This document shows positions 11,223 to 20,489 of a DNA stretch of 64,000 bases, piece after piece. Below the pieces are notes generated by a model. It did no database searches. It saw only the letters and a list, made by a program, of their open reading frames with translations, and was not told where the DNA came from. This DNA is from Azolla caroliniana. Taxonomy: Eukaryota; Polypodiophyta. Within the stretch, counting starts at the first letter, position 1; every line of letters starts with the position of its first letter. The stretch spans positions 6,138,001 through 6,202,000 of the forward strand of contig JBHGNT010000004.1 of assembly GCA_043228905.1 (NCBI GenBank). Direction: 5' to 3'. The position numbers were made by a program, and so were the translations under genes.

Positions 11223-13413
11223 TCAACCTGACTGATATGTTGTTACGCCCATCTGTTGCCGAAGAGACCGGAATCGGTCTGCCGAAAGACACTTGGTCAT
11301 TCCATCTGCGACATTATCGGTTGTGGATATCTTCTCTAAACCGATTTTCCCGGAAATGACGCAGTCCCGAACGAAGTGATATCGAATTTCAATATGCTTG
11401 GAGGCGTTGTGATGAACCGGATTTTTCGACAAAGCAACAACACTCTGATTGTCGTTGTAGACAACTGGAGCCGAGTCGGAGTCGACTTGCCGAAATGTGT
11501 GCACCAGCCGACCGAGCCATAAAGCTTCTTTCGCTATGTCTGAGGTAGCTACATATTCTGCTTCGGTCGTTGAGGTGGTTGTGCACACCTGAAGTTTCGA
11601 CTTCCACAAGATTGCTCCATTGCCGAATTTAAAGCAATATTCGGTTATAGACTTGCGACTATCCACACAGCCGGCGAAGTCCGAGTCGGTGTAACTGGCT
11701 ATGCCTGAAGTTGAGTTCGGACCGAAAAGGATGCCGTGGTCTTTTGTGCCGGCTAAATATCTGAACACATGCTTGACTGCGTTCCAGTGCGATCGGCCGG
11801 GATTGTGCATAAATCTGCTGATGACTCCTACGGTGTGAGAAATATCAGGCCGTGTCGCGACCATCGCGTACATCAGAGAGCCTACTGCCGGTGCATACGG
11901 TACCGACTTCATGTCTTCCCCCTCCGGACCGGATGTTGGGTAGTCTTGCTGAGAAAGCCGAAGATGAACGGGGAGCGGGGTCGAAGCAGACTTGGCCGAT
12001 TGCATGTTGAAGCGTTCCAAGACACGTCCGATGTAGTCGGTTTGAGACAGAAAAAGCTGTCTTTTGGCGCGATTCCGACTAATCTTCATTCCAAGTATGT
12101 GTCTTGCCGGACCGAGGTCCTTCATGGCAAACGTCAATCGCAGTTTCCGAACGAGTTCGGTGAGCTCTCCGGTATGCCGACCGGAGAGTAGCATGTCGTC
12201 CACGTAGATGATGAGGAAGACGGGAGAACCGTCTTGAGCTGTTTTGGTGAAGAGGCAGTGGTCCTCATCGCTCTTGGAGAAGCCGACCGACTGGATGAAG
12301 TCGTCGAACTTCTTGTACCAATGTCAGGGTGCCTGTTTCATACCGTAGAGACTCTTCCTGAGTCGGTAGACTAGATGTTCCTGGCCGGTGGCCACAAAGC
12401 CTTTCGGCTGCTCCATGTAGATTTCCTCCTTTAGATCACCGTGGAGGAATGTCGTTTTCACATCTAGCTGAATCAGCTCCAAATTGTCGGCAGCCACAAC
12501 ACCGAGCATGAAACGAAGGGTGGTCATTTTCACCACTGGTGAAAAGATTTCGTCGAAGTCGACGCCATATTCCTGTTGAAATCCCTTCGCAACTAATCTG
12601 GCCTTGTACTTTGGGGTGGTCGAGTCGGACGTCACCTTTAGTCTATAGACCCACTTGCAAGGAAGAGCACGTCGGTTCTTCGGTAAGTCGACCAGATCCC
12701 AAGTTTTGTTGGCGTGGATGGAGTGCATTTCCGACTCCATTGCCAGATGCTAGGTGGCTGAATCGGCAGTTGCCGATGCTTCTTCGTAGGACGTCGGTTC
12801 ACCGGCGTCGGTGAAGAAAATGCCGGGAGAGTACCTCTCCAGAGGTTGCGACAGTCTCTCGGATCTTCGAGGTATGACTGGGCTGGTCGCACCGGGTGTC
12901 GATGTCGGATGGTCGGAAGCCGAGCCATTCGGCTATGCCGAATCTGTGGATTCGGTGCGAGAGAAGTCGGTTACCTGTGAAACCGGTCTCGTGTTGTGTG
13001 TTGGGCCGTCATGAAGGGTTGGCACTTCGGAAAATATTACCCTTTGGACTTCGATAGGCCTTTCGGCCATTTTGTGCATAGTTGACTCGTTGAACACGAC
13101 GTTCGAACTTCGGACGATTTGCCTGTGCTCAGGGTCCCAGAGTCGGTATCCGATCTCGCCGTCGGGTCCATACCCGAGGAAAACGCATTTCCTTGATCTC
13201 AGTTCGAGTTTTCGGCGGTCGTCTTTCAGTATGAGGGCGTATGCCTCGCAACCGAAAATCCTCAGCTTGTCATAATTCGGCTTTCTACCGGTTCATATTT
13301 CCTGAGGTATCTTAAGTCCTAGAGGTCTACTTGGCGACATATTGATTATGTGTACTGCCGTGAGTAGAGCCTCTGCCCAAAAGCCATCCGACAGTCCGGA
13401 GTGTTGGAGCATG
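11223..13413 (-). pseudogene. Copia-2 integrase C-terminus, RT and RNase H
   Basis: Reading right to left: the integrase C-terminal region (near 13200, RIFGCEAYALILKDD), an acidic linker, RT (12324-12740, CKWVYRLK, QLDVKTTFLHGDLKEEIYM, KSLYGMKQAP), then the RT active site IIYVDDMLLSG near 12205. RNase H follows at 11223-11700 (TSTTEAEYVATSDIAKEALW, ASKHIEIRYHFVRD). Stops occur near 13296 (in place of the expected Trp), near 12750, and just after KQAP at 12324. The upstream part of integrase lies at 19105-20019, beyond Gypsy-A. Confidence 0.9.
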
Positions 13414-13418
13414 GATAC
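13414..13418. other. Target-site duplication of Gypsy-A, left copy
   Basis: GATAC here and again at 19100-19104, directly flanking the TG...CA ends of Gypsy-A. Confidence 0.93.
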
Positions 13419-13517
13419 TGTCATGAACAGTACTGAGACAGAGAAGGAATTAGTACTAAACGAAGGATTAGTACTATGAGAGGTGTGGAACTTCTTCGAG
13501 AGAAGGAAGAAGTGAGC

Positions 13518-13565
<48 letters not shown>

Positions 13566-13630
13566 TGATAAGAAAGATATTTATTATATGAAGAGAATAT
13601 ACAACGGTGGCTAAAAGGCTTAAGACTGGC

Positions 13631-13651
13631 GTTGAACCAATTTGGTTCAAC
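13631..13651 (-). promoter_or_regulatory. Palindrome at the predicted Gypsy-A RNA 5' end (3' LTR copy)
   Basis: GTTGAACCA-ATT-TGGTTCAAC on the plus strand: 9-bp arms, 3-nt loop. It starts 25 nt downstream of the TATA box, where transcription would be expected to begin. Confidence 0.75.
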
Positions 13652-13783
13652 ATAATGCCTAGTGCCCTCTTTTATAGTGTTTTCAGGAGTAATCCTGAAG
13701 CTTCTAGAATGTTCCAGAGAAATCTGGAATATACACTAATTTCCTATAATAAAATGTAAATGAAAATAATATCCTACGTATTA

Positions 13784-13856
13784 CAATAGATGGTCTAATG
13801 GTCAAGAGCTCGACCCATATAACCTAAGGTCATGGGTTCGAGTCTTGCCATATCAT
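13784..13856 (+). promoter_or_regulatory. tRNA-like A-box/B-box pair in Gypsy-A LTR edge
   Basis: A-box-like TGGTCTAATGG (13791-13801) and B-box-like GGTTCGAGTCT (13835-13845) are 44 bp apart start to start, the spacing found in tRNA genes. The acceptor stem does not pair, so this is not a tRNA gene. It lies on the strand opposite the element, in the outermost U3. Copies occur at 19023-19095, 38788-38860 and 58547-58619. Confidence 0.6.
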
Positions 13857-16800
13857 GACACTATCCCCCCTTTAAAACGACGAGTGTCACGAGTCGTCTT
13901 GGATTGAGGACCCGGTTTGTGTGGATATTGACGATGGAAGTCTTCAAGAAGAGCACGAGCATTGGTTACATTCTCGATCGGTTCCCAAGTACGTTCGCTG
14001 GGACTATAGCCTAGCCAATCGACTAGATAGTAGAGCTTGTTGCGAACAATCTTGGAATCAAGAATGGCGGCAACCTCGTACTCCGGCCCATCTTCAAGCT
14101 CGATCGGGGGTGGAGGTTGGATAAGGCGTTCTGGGATGGTGCTCTCGTGGTAGGGTTCGAAGAGAGAACTATGAAACACCGGATGTATCCGAAGTTGAGG
14201 AGGTAGATCGAGACGAAAAGCAACATCATTAATCTTTCCAATAATACGGAAAGGACCTAATCGCCGATAATCCAACTTCTCACATGGGCGAGTAGTCTTG
14301 ATGTGTCGTCATAGCAACCACACCCGATCTCCAATATTAAAACTAGATGAAAGTCGATGACGATCCGCGTAGACCTTGTGTGTTTGTTGAGCTTGCTGGA
14401 GATGAGTAGATAAATCCGCTTGTATCTTGCGTAACCGCTCCAAACGATCCTCCGCGCACGGATTTGTGGACACCTCTGGGGTTTCAAGTACACTCCACCG
14501 GGGGTGACATCCCGTATAAGCATAAAATGGCGTAACTTTAGTGGATGCGTGGATAGAGTTGTTATAGGCAAATTCGGCGAAGTGGAGAATATTTGCCCAG
14601 TCGTCCTGATGATAGCTGAGAAAGCACCGCAGATACTGCTCCAACGTTTGATTTGTTCGTTCAGCTTGGCCGTCAGTTTGTGGGTGGTAGCCGGAAGAGA
14701 GGTTACAAGTGACCTTGAGCATGTTAAAAAGGTGCTTCCAGAATTTTGACACGAACTGGGGTCCACGGTCGCTGATGATACTATCGGGGAGTCCATGATG
14801 CCGACATACTTCACGCATGACAATTTCGGCAGTGTCTTCACTGGAGATCTCCTTAGTACATGGCAAGAAATGAGCCATCTTCGTATATCGATCGACCACC
14901 GTTAGAATCGCATTGAACCCCTTAGAGACTGGAAGATCTGTGATGAAGTCTAGAGCAATGGATTGCCACGGCTTGCTTGGAATTGATAATGGTTCTAATA
15001 AACCATATGGATGATGCCTTGGCATTTTCGCTCTGCAACATGTATCACAAGTCCGAACAAAATCCTCGACAAATTGTCGCATACAGGGCCACCAGAATGA
15101 TCGTTGTACTAAATGTAATGTTTTAGTACTACCAAAATGCCCAGCTGTATATGTGTCATGACAGTTTTGTACTACTCGAAGGCGGCAAGAACCATTAGGA
15201 ACATTCAAAAGTTCTTTAAAGAAGAGTAATCCATCATGGTATTTGAATTTCCGATAGTCCGTACCTGGTGGTTGCGACTGTGAACACGACGCTCGAGAGG
15301 GATCAATTTGTGCTAGTATAGCTTGGGCGAACGCATCTGTCTTCAAGTCTTCACGTATGGTATCGATAACGCGGGAATCCATAGGCATGTCAAAGATTTG
15401 TGTTGCTTGTAATCGTGCCGGTCCCAAGATGACTTGTTTTTGGTTATCGAAAGCTGGCTCGCCGGGACGGGGTGCTAGATACGAACGCCGTGATAATGCA
15501 TCTGCCTTCCCTTGGTGCCTCCCCGGACGATATGTAATTTTGAAGTCGAAACGCATGAGGAAGTGGGCCCACCGAGCTTGACGTCGATTCAACACACGAG
15601 CATCCTGAAAGTAGGCAAGATTCTTGTGGTCACTAAATACGGTGACTGGATGAGAGGATCCCTCCAGCAAATGCCTCCATTGCATAAAAGAATCCACTAT
15701 TGCCAACAGCTCCTTATCATGGATTTCGTAGTTGATTTCGGCGGCATCAAACTTGCGTGAGTGAAAAGCCACAGGATGTAGCTTTTCATCATTCCCCTGT
15801 TGTGACAGAATGCTCCCCAATGCAAAATCCGATGCGTCAGCTTCGATAATGAATGGTTTCTCCAGATCGACATGAGCTAGAATTGGAGCCGATGTAAATG
15901 CTTTTTTAAGACTCTCGAAAGCCATGTCCGTTTCTTCAGACCAGGTGAACGGTTGTCCCTTCCTGGTAAGTTGTGTGAGAGGTAGAACGATCTTTGAGTA
16001 ATCCTGTATGAACTTCCGGTAAAAATTGGCAAAGCCTAAGAAGCATTGCACATCCCGTACCGAACGCGGAGTCTGCCATTCTACCACCGTTCTGACCTTA
16101 GCTGGGTCCATGGAGATGCCTTCTGACGAAATGATGTAGCCGAGAAATTCCACTTGGTTGCACCCGAAACTACATTTTTCTAGCTTTGCATACAGACCAT
16201 GTTCTCGAAGTCGTTTTAGTACTAATAATACATGAGAATCATGTTCTTCTTGGGTCTTTGAATAAACCAGTAGATCATCCAAATAGATGATCAAACAATC
16301 ATCCAATAGATCTCGGAATATATCATTAGCCATGTGCTGGAAGACTGCCGGCGCATTAGTGAGGCCGAACGGCATGACAGTATACTCGAAGTGCCCATAT
16401 CTGGTGCGAAACGCGGTCTTCCATTCGTCTCCTGGTCGGATCCGTACGAGGTTATATGCTCCCCGTAAGTCGATCTTCGTGAAGAACCTGGCACCATTGA
16501 TCCGTTCTAAAAGACTTGAGATAAGGGGAAGAGCATACCTATTCCTGATTGTAACCTTATTCAAGCCACGGTAATCTACAACGAGACGAAGCGATCCATC
16601 TTTTTTCTTGACGAAGAAAATGGGCGCACCGGCTGGAGATTTCGAATGCCGAATGAAACCATTTTCCAAATTCTCCTCTATATAGGCCCGAAGGACTTCC
16701 AGCTCGGTTGGTGACAAATTGTAGATCGGTCCCCATGGCGGCTCTTTTCCCGGTTGTAAATCGATGGGGCAATCGTACGGTCGATGATGAGGAAGTGTGT

Positions 16801-17438
16801 TGGCTTGTACTTTATCGAACACATCGGTGTAATGGCGATACTTCTCGGGAAGTTGAACAGTGGATTCTTCTTTAGTGGTGTTGGAGGGGTTTACTGATAT
16901 TGCAAAGAGGAACATTTCCTCCTTGTGCCCTTCTTTACGCAACTGACGTAGCGAAATGGTTGCCATCTTCTGAGTTGACCCTTGGGCTTGTCGACACCGG
17001 ATTTCTCTTGTTCTCCAATCTATGTCAGGGTTATGTAACTCGAACCACGGTAGTCCTAAAACTATAGGATGTTCTGGGATACTAATAATATTAAATGATA
17101 CTACACATACTAAGTTATCTAGGACAATATTAATGGGCTCTGACTCTTCTAGGATATTTCCGGAAGCAATGGGACGTCCATCAATGACTACTACAGAGGC
17201 TGGACACTGGAGTTTTCTTAGGGATATCTTATGAGCTTGAGCAAATTTCTTATCCATAAAGCAAGAGTTAGCTCCGGAATCTAGGAGTGCTAGGACATGT
17301 ACTGGAGGGGTACTTTTAGTACTAACTATTACTTGGGCTACGAACACATCACTAACTTGCTTAGAGGGAATGGAACCACTAATGGGCTGCACAGATCTAG
17401 GGCTGTCCAACCAAACGGCTCCTATTTTGGCTGGACTT
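13853..17438 (-). pseudogene. Gypsy-A Pol: protease, RT, RNase H, integrase, chromodomain (one stop)
   Basis: The protease motif LALLDSGANSCFMD comes first, then RT (KKKDGSLRLVVDYRGLNKVT, MPFGLTNAPAVFQ, active site IIYLDDLLVYS). RNase H follows (FIIEADASDFALGSILSQ, GRHQGKADALSRR), then integrase with an HHCC finger (TCDTCCRAK), core Asp (ALDFITDLP), Asp (ISDRGPQF) and Glu (QTDGQAERTNQTLEQ). A chromodomain sits at the C-terminus (EYEVAAILDSKI, YYLVDWLGYSPSERTWEP). A TGA at 14309-14311, probably a deaminated CGA, separates integrase from chromodomain. Pol has no ATG near its start. It is in the -1 frame relative to Gag and opens within the last Gag codons, so synthesis would need a -1 frameshift or similar recoding. 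Confidence 0.93.
13861..13874 (-). other. Gypsy-A polypurine tract
   Basis: Element strand TAAAGGGGGGATAG directly upstream of the 3' LTR. It overlaps the end of the chromodomain reading frame, which stops at 13853. Confidence 0.85.
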
Positions 17439-18588
17439 AGTCATTTAACTCTTCTTCTAACTGACTAAGGACATCAAATTTGTTTGCTAGATCTGGGATA
17501 TTAGTACTATTAGGACTATCAGATATCCCTACTGAAATAGGTTCGGATTTAGTACAATTAGAACTAGCGACTATTTGGTTTACCTGTCTTCTTGGCCTAT
17601 GGGGGCAATTTATTGCGATATGTCCTGGTCCACCGCAGTAAAGACATAGTCGATTTGTACGGCGTCGCTGCTTTTCTTCTTCGGATAATGGCCCTCGACG
17701 ACGTGTAGTGTCAATCTCCATCGGAGTCGGAGTATTCGCTGGAGACGCATTATATGACTCCCTCGGAAAAGGTCTTGCTACCACTGAGGCGTAGGTGGGC
17801 TCTGATCTTGCCCTCGGCATCTGTAGCTGTCGTTCCGAACGTCGCTCAAAGAGGCGGTTGTCACATCTCACCGCGCGACTGATTGCTTCTGTTAAGGACT
17901 TTGGCTCTTCGGGGAAGGTCAAGAGTAAATCCTTGACGTCGTTGCGTAAACCATAACGGAATTGCTCCATCAACGCTTGATCATCCCAAGGGATATCGGC
18001 GGCGAGTAGGCGAAAATCTGCAGCGTATGCGGAGGCTGGACGGTCACCTTGGCGTAATCGCCGGATTTTGTTGATTGCGGTCCTGATGCTGTCAGTATCT
18101 CCGAAACATGCTTTAAACTCACCTAGAAACTCTTCAAAATTGTTGAGTAACGGAGATTCCTTTTCTAATAGTGGAGCAAACCATGACAACGCTGAGCCAC
18201 TTAACAAAGTGCCTACTAAACCCACTCGTGATGCATCGGTGGGATATCGGGAAGGATGCATTTGAATAACTAATCGTACCTGGTTAAGGAACCCTCTAAA
18301 CTGCGATCGCGTTCCATCGAACTTCGTGGGAAGGCCAATCTTAGGTTCTTTATGAATCCCTTGTGTTCCGGGCCCATGTTGTTGCATCGCTACGATGGTG
18401 GCTTCGAGTTGTTGCACGCGTAACGCAAGTTCCCCATGTTGTTGTTGCGTTTGCTGCTTTTCTAAGGAGATTTGCTGAAGATCCCCCAGCAACCGTTGGT
18501 TTTCTTGTTCCAAAGCATGGAACTTCTCCTTCAAGCATTGGAATTCCGAGAAAACAGATTGATATTCTTCAGCGCTAACAGTGGCCAT
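17437..18588 (-). CDS. Gypsy-A Gag, 383 aa, open
   Basis: The start ATG is 73 bp inside the 5' LTR. Residues 5-75 form a Gln/Leu-rich coiled coil. Residues 85-255 are the retrotransposon Gag capsid region with sushi/Tf1-like stretches (PTKFDGTRSQFRGFLNQVRL, NDVKDLLLTFPEEP, AVRCDNRLFERR). One CCHC zinc knuckle, CLYCGGPGHIAINC, lies near residue 315. The Gag stop TAA overlaps the opening of the Pol frame. The frame is intact here and in unit 3 but has a nonsense change in unit 2. Confidence 0.93.
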   Translation of the reverse strand: MATVSAEEYQSVFSEFQCLKEKFHALEQENQRLLGDLQQISLEKQQTQQQHGELALRVQQLEATIVAMQQHGPGTQGIHKEPKIGLPTKFDGTRSQFRGFLNQVRLVIQMHPSRYPTDASRVGLVGTLLSGSALSWFAPLLEKESPLLNNFEEFLGEFKACFGDTDSIRTAINKIRRLRQGDRPASAYAADFRLLAADIPWDDQALMEQFRYGLRNDVKDLLLTFPEEPKSLTEAISRAVRCDNRLFERRSERQLQMPRARSEPTYASVVARPFPRESYNASPANTPTPMEIDTTRRRGPLSEEEKQRRRTNRLCLYCGGPGHIAINCPHRPRRQVNQIVASSNCTKSEPISVGISDSPNSTNIPDLANKFDVLSQLEEELND

Positions 18589-18647
18589 GGGATGAAAGAA
18601 AAGAGGAATAAAAGATTAGTAGGAAATGAGAGAGACAGAAGGTAGGA

Positions 18648-18661
18648 AAATTGGTTCAAAC
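18648..18661 (-). other. Gypsy-A putative self-primer binding site
   Basis: Element strand GTTTGAACCAATTT follows the 5' LTR end ..CATGACA directly. No TGG-starting tRNA site occurs in the 73-bp leader. Bases 3-14 are perfectly complementary (12 nt) to AAATTGGTTCAA in the palindrome at the predicted RNA 5' end (18870-18890). This matches the Tf1/sushi self-priming arrangement; no experiment supports it here. Confidence 0.65.
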
Positions 18662-18765
18662 TGTCATGAACAGTACTGAGACAGAGAAGGAATTAGTACT
18701 AAACGAAGGATTAGTACTATGAGAGGTGTGGAACTTCTTCGAGAGAAGGAAGAAGTGAGCGAGAC

Positions 18766-18804
<39 letters not shown>

Positions 18805-19099
18805 TGATAAGAAAGATATTTATTATATGAAGAGAATATACAACGGTGGCTAAAAGGCTTAAGACTGGCGTTGAACCAATTTGGTTCAACATAATGCCTA
18901 GTGCCCTCTTTTATAGTGTTTTCAGGAGTAATCCTGAAGCTTCTAGAATGTTCCAGAGAAATCTGGAATATACACTAATTTCCTATAATAAAATGTAAAT
19001 GAAAATAATATCCTACGTATTACAATAGATGGTCTAATGGTCAAGAGCTCGACCCATATAACCTAAGGTCATGGGTTCGAGTCTTGCCATATCATGACA
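18662..19099 (-). repeat. Gypsy-A 5' LTR (438 bp)
   Basis: TATA box on the element strand at 18910-18915 (CTATAAAAGAGG context), palindrome at 18870-18890, GA tract at about 18765-18801, A/B boxes on the plus strand at 19023-19095. The right duplication GATAC is at 19100-19104. Confidence 0.95.
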
Positions 19100-19104
19100 G
19101 ATAC

Positions 19105-20019
19105 AACGCGTTCTTGAATCGTCCGAGTCATGCGTTCTGCGATTCCGTTCTGCTCCGGACTATATGGTGCCGTATATTCATGTCTAATGCCGCGTTCTCG
19201 CAAAATTTGACGAATTCATCAGATTTGAACTCACCTCCATTGTCGGTTCGGAGACACTTCAGTTTCCGACCGGTCTGGTTTTCAACCATTGCGAGCCAAT
19301 CTGAGAAGATCGAGAACACCCGATCTTTGGTTCTGATGGGGTAAGCCCACACCTTCCGAGTCGAGTCGTCAATGAAACTGACGAAGTACGAGGCACCACC
19401 GAGTGACTGATGTGGCATCGGGCCACAGACGTCCGAGTGGACCAAATCGAGCGGGCTCGACTCTCTTGGTTCTGATGTCGGGTGTGATGCAGCTACCTGT
19501 TTGCCGTACTGTGCAATGCTCGCAAAACTGATGGTCCGAGAAGGAGAGTTTCGGGATGTATCCGGCTCTGGATAGGTGCGTGATGCCGGCCTTGCTGAGG
19601 TGTCCGAGTCGTCCATGCCATAAGGATGACACAGGGATATCTACCAGAAATAAGTTACCCTCTCTGAGTGTGACATACAAAGGGTACAATGAGTGTACCT
19701 TTGGTCCTCTAGCAAGCAGGAGGTTCCCTCTGTGGAGTGTCCACCCTCCTGATGAGAAACCAACACGGATGCTAGCTTTATCAAGTTGTCCGACTGAGAT
19801 CAAGGGTCGTGAGAGCTCAGGAACGTGTCGAACGTTGTGTAGTACGAGTGTAGAGCCACCCGGAAGGTTGAGCTCTACGGTGCCGATTCCGATGATAGCA
19901 CAGTGCTGCGAATTTCCGACCCGAACTGAGTCGGAGTGCCGGTCTGAATATTGCCGAAACTATGATCGGTGAGGTGTCACGTGATACAACGCGCCCGAGT
20001 CCAGAAGCCATGTGCTCGA
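19105..20019 (-). pseudogene. Copia-2 protease, GAG-pre-integrase and integrase core fragment
   Basis: From right to left: protease motif TWLLDSGALYHVTPH (about 20010), then RHVPELSRPLISVGQLDKAS. The pre-integrase domain follows (SSLWHGRLGHLSKAGITHLS, FCEHCTV), then the integrase core (LVHSDVCGPMPHQSLGGASY with the first Asp, LRTDNGGEFKSDEF with the second). Frame changes between 19369 and 19616 show indels. The catalytic Glu region is cut by Gypsy-A and continues at 13413. Confidence 0.88.
20015..20019. other. Target-site duplication of NA-1, left copy
   Basis: CTCGA here and at 23213-23217, directly flanking the TGTTA...TAACA ends. Confidence 0.92.
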
Positions 20020-20437
20020 TGTTATTCTCTGACCGGACAAGGCCTAACACAAGGTGTCACGGAGACACTTCACAAGGGGTGATTACGGCATAGGATTAAG
20101 ATTCAACGATTACACCGACTTACGTAGGTTACACGATTAGAGTGCTTTGGTTAATTACACGCGTAAGATATAACAGTAATTACAGAACGGAAATCAACAC
20201 AGAAGTATAAACACCATATGCTCTATTAATTATCCGCTGCGATTACAATGGGGTCCGAGCCTTTAAATAGGTTTCCGGCCCGTAGTACAAAACGGTGCCT
20301 ATCGCACCTATTCGGGATCCGTCCGGATCTGGAACGGCATACCGTTTCCAGTCCGTCCGTCCACACTATGCTTATTTACAACCATACTTAATTAATTCCT
20401 TCACTCCGTATTTTGGACTCCTTGCCGGCCGGTAACA
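20020..20437 (-). repeat. NA-1 3' LTR
   Basis: TGTTATTCTC...CCGGTAACA. A TATA-like TTTAAATAGG lies near 20267. No purine-rich tract is evident just inside this LTR (20438-20465), which is unusual. Confidence 0.92.
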
Positions 20438-20489
20438 CATGGCACGCCCGTGGGACAGTACCTTGTACGTCGAACCCTTCTCGGCCCCT

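Larger units (their letters stand above)
13419..13860 (-). repeat. Gypsy-A 3' LTR (442 bp)
   Basis: TGTCATG...CATGACA ends. On the element strand: U3 with a TATA box at 13671-13676, a palindrome 25 nt downstream, then a CT tract (plus-strand GA at 13523-13562). Apart from that tract it is the same as 18662-19099. Confidence 0.95.
13419..19099 (-). mobile_element. Gypsy-A, near-intact sushi/Tf1-like chromodomain Ty3/gypsy element
   Basis: The element is 5.68 kb with LTRs of 442 and 438 bp that I find identical outside the GA tract, pointing to a very recent insertion. Gag and Pol are on the minus strand in the order Gag, protease, RT, RNase H, integrase, chromodomain. Only one in-frame stop is seen in Pol (14309-14311). 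Gag is close to the sushi/Tf1 type (FRGFLNQVRLV, GSALSWFAPLLEKESPLL, IRRLRQGDRPASAYAADF), and so is RT. It lacks a tRNA-type primer-binding site. The 3' two thirds of Pol and the 3' LTR are absent from the truncated copies in units 2 and 3. Confidence 0.95.

Noticed and set aside
13784-13856. A functional tRNA gene at the Gypsy-A LTR edge
   Set aside because: A and B boxes are present at proper spacing, but the acceptor ends do not pair and no plausible anticodon arm forms. Kept only as a promoter-like motif.
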